Assembly: GCA_032622095.1 (NCBI GenBank) | Contig: CP136067.1 | Span: forward strand, 120,625,030-120,689,029 | Source of the DNA: Siphonodentalium dalli | Taxonomy: Eukaryota; Mollusca; Scaphopoda; Gadilida; Siphonodentaliidae | DNA: 64,000 bases | Direction: 5' to 3' | Shown: positions 32,300 through 43,897 of the stretch, one piece after another | Layout: the number at the start of each line of letters is the position of its first letter | How positions within the stretch are numbered: the stretch's first letter is position 1 | The notes under the pieces: generated by a model | Seen by the model: the letters and a program-made list of their open reading frames with translations, nothing else | Told to the model about the DNA's origin: nothing | The model's database searches: none | Made by a program: the position numbers and the translations under genes

Positions 32300-34906
32300 G
32301 CATACCAATGTAAAAGGCGTGTTCAATGTCGGAGGAGCGTACGGGTTGTGTGTCGTGGATTCTGACCAATACGTTGGTGCAATATAAGTTTATATGATGC
32401 TATATCATGCACCATCATTAAACCATCATTAATTGCACTATAAAAAATCGGATAACCTATAATCACCTGCCTTGGTCAACACTTGCTAATCAACCTATGT
32501 CTGTAGTTAAATAAAACAGTTATCAGAATTGTCGCCTGATGAATTCGGTGGATCCCGATCCAATTAGTGGTGTTCTGGACATGATCAATATGGGACCCGC
32601 TACGAATCATCGCGAGGCAAGGGCAATGTTGAAACAGCGTAATTGAATTCTAAAGTGTACGGGTTTTGCTGTGATAAGATTTGCACCTCAAAGAACTACC
32701 ACAGTCACTAGCGATGCAATCGATCCCGGAATAGGGAACGGAACAACAAACGACCGAATTACGGTAAGATTGATTCCGGCCTGGGACCGGAATGACAACG
32801 CACGATAGGAATTCGACCCTTTGAATAGAAGCCGAAGCAAATAACAAGGATGTACCAGGATGTAAACGAAGAACACGACACCGCGCGTCTGGTCTGGGAT
32901 CTCTACATCCCATACGTATAAACAGTGATAAACCGGCATTAGTAAATTGAAGAATTTCCTAACACGAAGAGAAGTTTCGCAGAGAAGTACAATTATCGTT
33001 AACCCCTTAACAACTACACACATACGTTAGATTAGTAACTCTCGGGGTCCAACTAAGTATACGTGGGGAATGGACCTTTCCATAGAAGCACTCTGCTGTC
33101 AATCAAATATTTAATAGCAGACATTTTCCACCAATCAGAGACTGGGTTGGTCACTTGTTGCGTTGGAAATTGTTAGTTCACCGTAATTTCTATATCTGCA
33201 CATACTTTCAGTGTTAAATTGCCTACTTTTAATATACTTTTTTGTTGTCACATCATAATTATACTGAATTGTCGATTTGTTCAAGAATGTTGGAAATTCA
33301 TCAATGATTATATCACAGTTTTTCATTTTGTGAGTCAGTCGTCATATATTTCACAATTGAAGAAGGTATGGTCTGGGGTGTTTTATTGCATATCAACAGA
33401 ACGGTAACACTAATTAAACTCTCAATGTTGACGCCTTGTCTCCTAGCAACCCTGAGCTCCTCCCATTAATAAATATGTGTGGAAATCTCGATTAGAGTCC
33501 ATGCAGGTGAGAAATTCTGCTAAAGCCAATAAGAGTACAGGGTGGAATAACAATGCTGGGTGGCAACGTCGAACACTGAAGCAAGTTCATATGAAATGCT
33601 ATGTCGTCAATCATAATATGTTTCAAATTGTGCACTGTTTTTGTCATACGAGTTAAAACATACTTCCAGATTGCAATATCTTTTCCCGACATGAGTAAAG
33701 GCTCCAGGCCTTCTGATAGGCCATGGTTGTGAAATATACCCAACAATCAAACAACAGATTAGTGGTCCGTGTTCTATGTTCCTATATCGCTCGGATAGTC
33801 ATAATTTAAATTGAGCATATGTTTCGATTCACTTTTCCACTATAGTATGATTGTGGTAACGCGGAATTTCATCAGGGAACGGCGTGATAAATAGATCGGC
33901 ATAATATATGCCTATTTTAATGTGATTGGCCTGATTTGTCGAGGCCAGTAGCACCATTTCTTTGGGCATGCACGATATGTGCCAACTTTTATAATTCGCC
34001 ATATTATATGCCACTTTAATGAGTATTCTGAGCACGGAATTTATAGATTCCATCGAATTTAGATCGGGTGACTTGTGCTGCTTATTTTATTAGAGCAGTC
34101 GACCGTATCACGCCCAAGTTTTGCACTTTGAGTTAGTGATGTAAGCAGTCATAATTTGATCCAGCATAGTACATGCCTATGTTGTGCATTTTATATGCGT
34201 AATTATTTTGTATTTGTATAGTATATGCAACCTTGACCGGCATGACCACGTCTCTCTGGCACAGCGCCTTCTAAGGTATAGACACGTTAAGTGTGAATAT
34301 AATCAGTTTGCTTCAGGATTTATGTGCGACCTGTGATCTAGACAGAAACAGTTATACCCGGCTTGTTAACGATAAATTCACACATGTGGCGACACCGTGC
34401 TGGTCTGTTGCTAGATTGTTGGGTATATTCCACAACCAAAAAATGCAGGCCATGCAGCCTCACGATCCCATTTAAACAAAATAAATATTCGGACCAAAAT
34501 AAGCACCATAATTATATCCAGGGTAGTAAATTTTTCAAAAATTAATATAAGCACATATAACACGGATATGCATTCCTCGAATCAAAGAGTTAATTCCAAC
34601 TCGAACAATGGTTCTAAATCACACAAGTTGGCTTGCTCATGCTTGCCGGAAGATCACAGGACATGTGATGTCGCGCACATGAAATGGAAGCATCACAATT
34701 TAATTATGCCTGTTTATAGCAAAGGTGAGATGAAATGACTTTCTTGTGATAGTAGCTTTTGTTGCCTGGACAGGTGTCGTAAGAAATATGATTCGTTAAG
34801 CCGGATTATGTATGCGAAAGTATGTTTCTGTTGGAAACAGAAGTAGCGTTGCCCCATGCTAACTGGACCCTACATGTTCATCCTCTGACTGGTAAATACA
34901 CACCTA
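32300..34906. other. No gene recognised; one spaced inverted repeat
   Basis: The only structure I see is GGTTGTGAAATATACCCAAC (33723-33742), inverted at 34416-34437 (TTGTTGGGTATATTCCACAACC), arms about 45 bp at roughly 80 percent match. This may be a decayed TIR element of 0.7 kb. Open frames of 60-111 codons have no recognisable domain. Confidence 0.45.
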
Positions 34907-35435
34907 TTAAAAATACCTGCGGCGTTGGTGGTGGGTATGCTGTTAAAATATTCACATCCGTCAAAAACCGCCATAAACAGAAAGAACAGTAAAATATAGA
35001 CAGACTTTGTTCTTATACCATTCAGAAATATGGAATAACCAGTATGTTATTGTCAATTTTGTTCCCTTTGTTATGGAAACAAAGTCAAAAAACGTTACGT
35101 TTCCTGGCTTTTGTTTTAGATCCGGATATGGTAAACATAAAGAGCGTTATTTGTTACTGTTTTCCTGATATGGAAAAAATAAAGAGCGTTTATATCATTT
35201 GTGTGTGCTTAACCAATAGAATTGCGCTGTGTTATGTAAATAGAAGCACAACTTCTGTAACACAAGCATGCTCTTGTTTACGTACACCATCGAACGTCTT
35301 GACGACAATATACTATTTACGCGCTGATTATGTTTGGCATATGAACAAAACTATATATATTTTAATATTCCTTCTGTTGATGGCGATTTGAACAAATATG
35401 AATATTTCTGCATCGAACGCCGCCCGTGCCTTTAA
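34907..35435. mobile_element. TTAA-flanked miniature element, copy 5
   Basis: Bounded by TTAA. Its right end abuts the tail of an F1 copy. Confidence 0.87.
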
Positions 35436-36700
35436 TCCATATGTGATTATGTGCGAATGTCCGTATGTGTTCTGTTGACATTAATGAGATACCAGATGGC
35501 TCCAAATGGGTATAACAGGGGTAACTTTCTACGATGAAGATAGTGGTGCAGGCTAAAATTGTCTAAAGTGATGTTGTTGGTGTCAGCGACAGAAAAAGTT
35601 GAGAGGCAACAAAATCGATGAAATGTTTTGTCGCCGATATCATCTCCATGATATGTGGAGGCTAATGGTGTGGTGTAAAGATGCCCAAAAAAAGTGGCAC
35701 CGTTTGGGCTTGTGGAGATGAGGGAATCAAAATTGATAAACAATATTTTTAGCACCGATTTCCTCCAAATTGATACATATTCTTCTTCACGATTCGTGGG
35801 GTTTAAAGACACCACTGTGTCGTTTGGGTCAGTGGTGGAGGGCGCACACACTTTTATAAGAATGTGTTTAGTCGCTGATATATTCCAAACCTATACATAG
35901 TAATCTCCATGATATGATGAGCTTAATTGTGTGTTAAAATATGCCAAAAAATGGCCCCTCTTGAGTCAGGGATGGGGAGGTCATGGGCACTAAATCTGAT
36001 AAAAACATTTTTTAAACACCGATTTCCACCAAATTAACACATATTATTTTCCATGATACGCGGAATCTAGTCGTGCGGATTAAAGACGCCACATTGGTGC
36101 CGTTTCGGCCATGGATGGGGACGGAGGGGCACTAACATTAATTAAAATGTTTTACTCGTCCATTTCCACCAACGTTATACATAGTCACCTCTATGGTACG
36201 AGTAATCTAATTGTGTGGTTTAAGTGAACCAAATTGGCCCTATTTAGTAAGTGATGGGGAGGGCACAAAAAGTGAATGAACAAACTTTTATGTCGCCGAT
36301 TTTCACCAAACCTATATATTATAATCATCATCTATACATGGAACTAATGGTGTGAGCTTCAAGGTGGCGTCGTCGATGCCAAGGAATGCGTAGAGGAGGG
36401 CAGCAAAATGCCAGGATAAAAAAATGTATTGCCATGCATTTTTTACCAAAATTAGACATACATGTAGGCAACCCCATGTGATTGGACTAATTGTGTGGTA
36501 CATGTACCTACGTCATAATTTTGTCTAATTACGTCGCGGACACTTAAAAAACCGGACATCGAACAGGCATAAGGATTTATGGCGTTCAAATTTAACAACC
36601 TCGAAAAATGGTGAGCGAATTAAGTCATTTGAATACTTATATATTCTCAACTGTCATATGTATAAGGGGATGGGAATCGCGAAATGCATATGCTATCAAA
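35436..36700 (-). mobile_element. F1 element, copy C, 5'-truncated
   Basis: Read on the - strand, 36690-36540 matches 23975-24115 (CCCATCCCCGTATA.. and ATGACAGTTGAGAA..), followed by about six diverged ~140-bp monomers (35630-36480). The 3' segment matches 25330-25445 (TAGAAAGTTACCCC and the ACGGACAT tail at 35455). The 5' third of F1 is absent, as in a 5'-truncated retroposon. Confidence 0.7.
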
Positions 36701-37439
36701 AGCTGGTACATTGCTCATTGTGCCCGCTAGGGTGTATACTGCAAGCGTATTTTTCGCCTGCCAATGGAGCCATGTGGAAATTTAATGTGCTTATGTATAC
36801 TTATTGTGGTATATTCGTACTTGTTTCTATTTCAGAGGGAGCATCTGTCTCGATGTAGATTCACGTACCGCTTTGCGGTTATTCGCGTGTTAACCCTTAA
36901 CGCACTGCGGGCGGTGTGTTTCTATTACTGTTTAACCTGCTTTGTTGAATTGTTATTTGAACATATTTCATTTATTTTCACGTGACATAAATTGGAATGC
37001 TATCTACTATTATATTGCATGGCTATTTGAGGATGGTATAAGAAATTTAATTCACTCATGACCATTCGAGCTGTTTGTTTATATCGGTGTTTAACATGTT
37101 ATTTAGTTTAGTGAACTTTTTCATTTAGTTATACCCGTCAACTATCGGCATGTTATATTCTAAATGAATTGGAATGGTAATTATTAACCAATTCCCACGT
37201 TACTCCTTCGTGCTCTTTGTATTTATAGAGGTTTAGTGAAATTCAGGCTTGGTCTCTAAACATGTTGTCTTCATTTCTTTGTATGCGATTGCGGAATATA
37301 TCTGAGCCATATAGATGTAATTAAGAAAAGTTCCAACAATAACCCTTCATATCGGCTGTTTAACATACAATGTGACCTTATTCTAAACATCATTTTATTC
37401 CCGTACATCAGAATGGTATATGAATTGAAGAATGTTCAG
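36701..37439. other. No gene recognised
   Basis: No domain-bearing frame or repeat noted. Confidence 0.45.
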
Positions 37440-37960
37440 AAAGTATCCCTCATGTGACCATGTTTTAATTGATCATCATGGGGGAGGGGTGGGCATATTT
37501 TATTAGTCATCATTGGACCATATTTTAATTGACCCTCATGGGACTATATTTTATTTAGCCCCCATGGGACCGTAGTTTAATCAGCACTAATGACACCATG
37601 TTTTAACTTTTTATTAACCCCCATGTCGCCATATTTTAATTGACCTTCATGAGACCATATTTAAATTACCCCCATGTGTCCATATTTTTATGAACCCTCA
37701 TGTGACCATATTTTAATTAACCCTGATCAGTTATGGGACCAAGTGTTAACTAACTATCATGGTACCATTTTAATTAACCATCATGGGTGGGGCCATAATT
37801 TATTTAATACTCATGTGACCATATTTTAATTTACCCTCATGGGACCATATTTTAATGAATCCTCTCTGGATTTGACTATATTTTAATTAACCCGCATGGT
37901 GGAACCATGCATTTATTTTATTTAACCCCCATGAGAGACCATATTTTTCAAATTTGATAT
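37440..37960. repeat. Minisatellite, unit about 26-30 bp
   Basis: Units read GACCATATTTTAATTAACCC then CCATGG or CTCATGG, with variable length, some 16-18 times. Confidence 0.85.
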
Positions 37961-38049
37961 CAGGAGTGCATTACCTGAGGCCATTCTTAGATCATCATTA
38001 CGCCCTCATTTGGTGTATATTAGCAAGTATATCTGACTATGACGTCGGG

Positions 38050-38380
38050 GGTGATGGACTAAACGTGATTAAAACGTACTCGGTATTTGCGTACTTGGTG
38101 GACTAAATGTGATTAGAAACTTACTCGGTATTTGCGTACTTGACAATTTTGGCCTGATTATTATTCTGCATGCTATTTCATGCACTATTCAGACCTCTGT
38201 TTCAATAGAAATTAGAACAGGTATTTGCGTACTTGGGTGGACTAAATATGATTGGAAACATACTCGGTATTTGCGTACTTGAACAGTGTAACGAAGACCG
38301 AGAGTCTGATTATTATTCTGCTTGTCATTTCATGCACTATTCATACCTCTATTTCAATAGAAATTAGAACAAATAGCAAA
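38050..38380. repeat. Interlocked short and ~154-bp tandem repeats
   Basis: TACTCGGTATTTGCGTACTTG recurs near 38074, 38123 and 38262. The longer block CTGATTATTATTCTGC..GAAATTAGAACA occurs at about 38153 and 38307. Confidence 0.8.
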
Positions 38381-38447
38381 GAAAAGATACAAGCCATCGT
38401 ATAACAATTCAAATGTCGTATAAGAGAACCGAGAAGCCAACAGTTTA

Positions 38448-38690
38448 GTGCATTTGCCGCGAGCTGGCAGCGTGTCAATAACATATTGTGTCGATCGTGA
38501 AGGCGTTCGTCACTTGTTGGCAATGGATGGGTGGTTATTGGTGTATCAATGCAATGGCCGTTGCATGTTTGGCGATGAACATTTCAACCAATTGGAACCT
38601 CAGGTCACCAGAACAAAAATTTACCCACCCCAAATAATTCTTAATTATGCGCCCTTTGTGAACGTATGGTGTGTAAATATTTCAAATTAA
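38448..38690 (+). other. Orphan open frame, unrecognised
   Basis: An 80-codon frame from an ATG-independent start contains DGWLLVYQCNGRCMFGDEHF. The spacing of W, C-x-G-x-C and H faintly recalls TGF-beta ligands, but the rest does not fit. I consider it unassigned and possibly chance. Confidence 0.15.
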
Positions 38691-38909
38691 ACTTTAATTT
38701 GGCACATGCGATTAAAAAAAATATTGTCACATCCTTTTTCACAAAGTGCACAGTATACACACACACAACAACACATCGTATACTCAACTACATGGCCGTT
38801 TCCTATACACACATTTTTCACAATCACTACATTAAAGCTGCAATATATTTTATATATTCATAATAATATGATCTTGAGGGCGTTACAATTTCTGACCATT
38901 TTCTTGTTT

Positions 38910-39334
38910 ACTATGGAATCCTATTAGGGCCACTTGCTAATGGCGCTTTCGGCGCACTTTTTGTCGCATTCGGCGCTTTCGGCGCGCGCCGAAACATACC
39001 CTAATGGCGCACTTTTTGTCGCTTCCGGCGCGCGCCATTAGGGAGTGGACCTAATAGTATGCCTAATGGCGACAAAAAGTGCGCCATTAGTAACGCGCCG
39101 AAACATGCGCTAATATCGCACATTTTGTCGCTTTCGGCGCGCGCGACAAAAAGTGCGCCGAAAGCGACAAAAAGTGCGCCGAAAGCGACAAATAGTGCGC
39201 CGTAACGGCGCATATTTCGGCGCTTTCGGCGCTTTCGGCGCGTTACTAATGGCGCACTTTTTGTCGCTTTCGGCGCATCGCGCCGAAAGCGCCGAAAGCG
39301 CCATTAGCAAGTGGCCCTAATAGGATTCCATAGT
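38910..39334. mobile_element. GC-rich foldback element (425 bp) of GGCGCACTTTTTGTCGC units
   Basis: The ends are perfect inverted repeats of at least 44 bp (ACTATGGAATCCTATTAGGG and onward). The interior is a patchwork of GGCGCACTTTTTGTCGCTTT and GGCGCTTTCGGCGC in both orientations, sharply GC-richer than its surroundings. It interrupts a sequence that resembles 41786-41846. Confidence 0.85.
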
Positions 39335-39365
39335 TTCCTATATGTTTACTTGAGTTATTTATATA

Positions 39366-39563
39366 CAGGTGAAGAAATTGGCGAATACTCACTTCTATGT
39401 GAGACATCTTACCGGCGTACCTCAGCAGTATGAGGTTCACGTATGTTCCCGGCCCTGTGTGACGTTGGTGATGGTAACACCAGAAGAAGTTTCCTCTAAA
39501 ATATTATCCGACATATACATGATACTAGGATTATACTGGTTTGGTTTTTCACACATGAGTTAG
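39366..39563 (+). other. Possible exon, unrecognised
   Basis: After TTATATACAG, an acceptor-like site, the frame encodes VKKLANTHFYVRHLTGVPQQ, then EVHVCSRPCVTLVMVTPEEV to a stop at 39561. The composition is protein-like but no family is recognised and no partner exon was found. Confidence 0.2.
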
Positions 39564-39754
39564 TTCGGGGTCGCGACACCAAAATTGGTTACTTTTTGAA
39601 GGAAACTGGGTGTCAATTTAGTTAATCAGCTTGATCAGTGAGTACTCAGGCATAATACAATCTGGAAGAATGTGACAATGATTAGCGCGCGCCGCGTGTA
39701 TACTGTTCTGCAAATTGTTGATAGCCGTGAGCATTTTATTTAAATATAATTGGT

Positions 39755-39910
39755 TTTTCCGGTTTAAAAGTCGAACTGCGCGACCAGGAGGCCGAGTCCG
39801 GTAAAAGGTGTAGTTGGGAATTTCAATTTCGTTTATTGTCCTTAACATTATTATGTCAATAATTTTTGGTTTGTGACAAGCTATGTCAATTACCAATAAA
39901 AGAAATTTAA
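39755..39910 (+). repeat. Dispersed repeat, copy 1
   Basis: Inverted match to about 50576-50720. Shared words are AAAAGTCGAACTGCG, GTGTAGTTGGGAATTTCAAT, CGTTTATTGTCC and TGTGACAAGCTATGTCAATT. Confidence 0.75.
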
Positions 39911-40512
39911 AAGATAATTTGTAAGTTTTTTTTTCAACTTTTATCAGGAGGGGGGGGGGGGGGGGGGGAGGAGGGGGTCGCGGAATTTTTTTTCATATAT
40001 AGGGCGAAAAAAATGTTTTTGCCCCTCTCGGGGACCCACCACCCCTCTACCTGCATTTTTTTACTTTTTTTTCCGTCCAATTTTTGGGACCCACCCCCAA
40101 AATCTTACAAAAAACATAAAATATAAACCAAATCATAGCCTAGCAAAGAATTGTTCCGTTTCTTATTATTTAATAGTATTCCCAGCATTTTAATAAACCT
40201 CTAAACTGCTCTAAAGGGAGATAATTCTATTAGTATAAAATGTGGAAATGCTAAATGCATGCACTTAAAAACATTGGGCATAAATGCCATAAAACATAAT
40301 AATTATGAGGTAATACATGTCCTGATATCCTCAATAACTCCATATTCTTTTATATAACAATAGTATAAGATGTTTTAGAGCCAATGTCCAATAGTAATAC
40401 TGTAGTAATAGGGGTAGAACAAATTTCATCTCCCCTATTTCTGTGATATATATCTGCACATGGGTATGATGGGACCCAAGGAAAAAATCACAGCAGCTCA
40501 CAGTCTAAATAC

Positions 40513-40803
40513 ATGTATGTATGTCATGTTGGTGTGCAGATTGCCATATACCAATATAATAGTGAAGAATTGGTAGTATTATTAACTTATTATCAGAGTA
40601 TAAAGTTTAGTTTAAAGCCAGCGGAGATATCCAAGCCATGGTCACCTTGTACAAACCGTCCATATACATGTACGTGCCCCCTGTGCAATGTGGTTTACTG
40701 GACGTATCACATGGAAACCCATTATAAGAACAAGCATCCTGGATCAGACTGTCCAGTTAAGATATGTGACTCTGAGAAAATTCGCACGAAGAGAGTTGCA
40801 TAG
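40513..40803 (+). CDS. Zinc-finger ORF within the hAT-like element
   Basis: The 96-codon frame ends RPYTCTCPLCNVVYWTYHME, then THYKNKHPGSDCPVKI. This is a C-x2-C-x11-H-x4-H finger with the aromatic and HP residues seen in BED and related transposon fingers. BED-type fingers occur at the N-terminus of hAT transposases, and the location inside hAT-like ends is consistent. Only the finger region is protein-like, the residues before KPAEISKPW may not be coding, and the rest of a transposase is missing. Treat it as a remnant or a spliced exon. Confidence 0.45.
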   Translation: MYVCHVGVQIAIYQYNSEELVVLLTYYQSIKFSLKPAEISKPWSPCTNRPYTCTCPLCNVVYWTYHMETHYKNKHPGSDCPVKICDSEKIRTKRVA

Positions 40804-41338
40804 ATTACCTGTGCAGTTTGATCCAGGTTAGTATGATTTATAATTAGTTTCAAGAACAAAGTTCATATTAGTCATGTTTATATTCTAGCTTTATGTTGCA
40901 TATGGAATAAGTTGCGATTTTAATACCAAAAGCTACTTTTATAGTTACATTGCTCTATCCTGCTATATCATAAATTGAATATCAAAGCAACCAATAATGA
41001 ACAAGCAACTAATAATTACAACACCATATGTATTGGCAGTCAAATAACAGAAGATGGTAATCATTTCATAATTATGCTTATATGCAAGCATTGTCGACTG
41101 ATCGTGTCTGAGCATATCATTATGTTATAACAGTAAACAAATTGGTCAAAAGTAATTGCAAAATTCATCACAGAATTCATCAATATAAACTCAGCTTTAT
41201 ATTTTGTTCAAACCCTTAAAGGGATACACATGTATATATATATAGCTATAACATACACTTTGACAACCAATTGAAAGGCTATCTTGGATAAGCATATTAT
41301 AAATGTTATTTCTTGTGTTTTAATGTTTGTTATATTAT

Positions 41339-41370
41339 TTGTTTATATATATATATATATATATATAATA
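41339..41370. repeat. (TA)n microsatellite
   Basis: About 12 TA dinucleotides in a row, within the hAT-like element. Confidence 0.9.
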
Positions 41371-41615
41371 TATCTTTCATCCGTCGAAATCTGGTACATT
41401 AATTTTGACATACATCAGCATACATACATCCCCTAAATGGTAGTTAGTTCTGGTTAGTATGTTTTAAATAGCCTAGTGTGTCATATGGTTGATATTTAAG
41501 TTATTTTAAGTGGAGGAAAAAAATAGCATTTTTGGCCATTTACGCATTGTTTCCGGGTCCAAATGACCCACCCACCCCCGCCCTATATATGGAATTTTTG
41601 TGCGCGACCCCCCTG

Positions 41616-42080
41616 CTTTTATAGATATCTTTCGTTCTGCAGCCCACTGATGGTTGTGGTCGGAGACGGCCGAGTCGGCCGCCGGTTCGTTAATTAGGTG
41701 CTGGTTGTTATTGTTATTTTAACGGAATTCTGAGTTGGGCATTCGCGAAACCAATATATTTTATATTCTATAATTACAAGCATGGGTATATAATATATGA
41801 TCATGAGCGCGTTACCATTTCTGGCTATGGTTTTCTTGTCTACTATTGCCGAGATAACGACTGAAGTACGCGCAGCTGTAAATTAATACCACTTCACTCA
41901 CGGGACGAACTAATCGCGATAAACAAGAGGCAACCATTCCGACTATACATGTATATGAACCACTGCTTAGCATCGTTGTATGGGAATGACATCTTGTACA
42001 CAAGATATGAGAATAACACTTTGAGCAAGAGTATTCTATACATTCCCACCAACTGTCAACAGCAGATTGTTCCACAATTC
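41616..42080. other. No gene recognised
   Basis: 41786-41846 resembles 38861-38912 (GCGTTAC.ATTTCTG..TTTTCTTGT.TACTAT), the flank of the GC-rich element. The - strand frame at 41812-42075 has no domain. Confidence 0.4.
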
Positions 42081-42210
42081 TTTAACTTGGGAAAAAACTG
42101 CTAGTAATAATATGTACGCCATTATTTATTTTGAAGTTAAGGCATATGCCTTAACTTCAAAATAAATAATGGCGTACATATTATTACTAGCAGTTTTTTC
42201 CCAAGTTAAA
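42081..42210. repeat. Perfect 130-bp palindrome, no spacer
   Basis: The 65-bp arms match base for base around GGCAT|ATGCC (centre 42145/42146). The match fails at the next pair (42080/42211). Confidence 0.97.
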
Positions 42211-42214
42211 TTTT

Positions 42215-42260
42215 TTTTATTAAGCCCACATAGTTATATAACTATGTGGGCTTAATAAAA
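42215..42260. repeat. Perfect 46-bp palindrome, abutting
   Basis: The 23-bp arms TTTATTAAGCCCACATAGTT.. are centred at 42237/42238 and lie 4 bp beyond the larger palindrome. Confidence 0.95.
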
Positions 42261-42989
42261 TTTTATGTTATAGAAAACTTATAAATAGTAGTGATATGGG
42301 GACAAATCCCTCTGGGGTGGAATCAAACCTAAAGATGTTATACACATGCACTTTGATTGTCAAATCTCGATTTTTTAGAAGAGTCAGTTTGGTTTTATTA
42401 TAGGTGTTTAAGGTTGGTTTAGGGGGGTCATATATGTCAAAGAGCGGTGGATATGTTATAATCGGCGTTAGATTTTCAAATTTTATTTAATAAAAAACAA
42501 TAATTATTATTTTTATAAAAATTAAAACAATTCATACTCTTTCACTTTCAGCTAATTTTAAATAATAATGGTGTCAAATTGGACAGGAAAACATTAACGC
42601 AAGTTATGCACCAGTACGATGAGAAGAACATGGTAGTGGTGTTGAAGTTAAACTGTGAATATAATTATATACATAGTCTTTTGTTGTGACAACAGACAAA
42701 TTTAGTTTTTGGTTGTTGGTTCGTTTATTAAACTGGTCATTCAGAACATGTCACTTTCCAAGGCGTTGTGTAATCACGTAGTTAAATATAACACATATCA
42801 TGGCGATGTACATGTATGTATATGACGATGGTTAAGCATGGCAAGACTTTGGAATCGGCTGATAAGGATGCACAATGGTCGAATTGCGAAAACTGTGTTT
42901 TTATGGAACTCAAGACATGTTCAAAAGACAGTTGGGTATCGGCTGTGAGATCTGTACTAATTTCCAGTGACCATTTCACGTATTTGCTA
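42261..42989. other. No gene recognised
   Basis: AT-rich. Short frames at 42782-43010 on both strands have no domain and no splice support. Confidence 0.45.
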
Positions 42990-43640
42990 ACAGGTTGGTT
43001 TGTGACCTAAATGAATGCGAAATTAACTTGAAAAAGTGTAACCAGACCAATTGGCAAGTTGGTGTAAATAGACTTGATAAATTAAGACTGTATAAAGACC
43101 TCAAAACGGAATATATCACAGAAACATACGTAAAACTGAACATTAGTAAAGGAAAAAATGTTCAGTTGTTGCCCGATTTCGGTGCGGTATCCTGCCGCTA
43201 CGTGTAGAGACCGGTCGATGGCGAAATGAAGACTTGGTCGATAGAATATGTGTGTTCTGCCAATGAATGTCTGTGGAAGACGAGCTCCATCTTTTTCTTC
43301 AGTGCAACGCATATGATAATTTCCGGACGGATTTTTTTCGTAGTGCCAATTTCCACATCAATGGTGTGAATTCTCTGACTTATATGGCCAAACATTTATT
43401 CGATAACTTTCCGCGACAAACTGGTAAATTACTGTTCCGTGCATTTAGAGAGAGACAGACATTAATAACGACGCCGCGTAATTAATTAATAATTATATTT
43501 ATTTTGAAATAGAGTGACTTATAGGCCCTATTGGCCGGGTGTAATTGTCGATTATTGTTGTGTGTATACGCATTTATATATGTAACTCAATGTCACTATA
43601 ATAAACAAATATTAATTCATTCATTCATTCATTCATATAC
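42990..43640 (+). mobile_element. 5'-truncated LINE 3' end, family D
   Basis: It encodes, with one frameshift near 43175 and one stop, a LINE C-terminus: DKLRLYKDLKTEYITETYVK, then FRCGILPLRVETGRWRNEDL, VDRICVFCQ (stop), MSVEDELHLFLQCNAYDNFR and a tail through RAFRERQTLI. The R.E.GR...P...C.FC....EDE.H.L..C..Y pattern is diagnostic. The 3' UTR ends in an ATTC tandem tail (43613-43634). Confidence 0.88.
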
Positions 43641-43689
43641 CACTCACACCAATCAATCTGTCTGCGTGCCCATTTCCATAGTTGCTTGT

Positions 43690-43897
43690 GTGATGAATCC
43701 TTCATCTATAATCGTGGTCAATGGTTTAAGCTATTTCTTCCTCATTGCTACATTCCGTTCCCATGGGCATGCACCATAAAGCTTACAGGCGAAATTGATC
43801 ATCAGCTTATCAGTAGATTGTCCGCTATTTCGATATTATACATATATATAAATATACGATCTACGCCACCGCGAACGTCCCAAGAGTCATAGTATAG
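43690..43897 (+). repeat. Upstream part of duplicated segment, copy 1
   Basis: Matches 45897-46095: CCTTCATCTATAA, then ATTGCTACATTCCGTTCCCA. Coding status is uncertain; more than one frame stays open in both copies. Confidence 0.6.

Larger units (their letters stand above)
39945..41615. mobile_element. hAT-like element, 1.67 kb, 7-bp target duplication
   Basis: It begins CAGGAGGGGG and ends CCCCCCTG. Inside both ends is an inverted block (GGGGTCGCGGAATTTT and CATATATAGGGCG at the left, reversed at 41579-41608). CTTTTAT lies directly outside both ends (39938-39944, 41616-41622). CAGG-type ends and a 7-8 bp duplication fit the hAT superfamily. No full transposase is present; the only ORF of note is 40513-40803. 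Confidence 0.75.

Noticed and set aside
35447-35851. 134-codon - strand frame and 68-codon + frame
   Set aside because: Both fall in the diverged 140-bp monomers of F1 copy C.
37440-37960. CRISPR-like array
   Set aside because: Units of about 26-30 bp are contiguous and variable with no spacers, and the genome is eukaryotic.
38448-38690. TGF-beta-like C-x-G-x-C motif
   Set aside because: Only one short motif fits; the remaining cysteine-knot residues and length do not, and no partner exons were found.
39001-39310. - strand frames reading GALFVAFGALFVA-type repeats
   Set aside because: Translation of the GGCGCACTTTTTGTCGC words of a foldback element.
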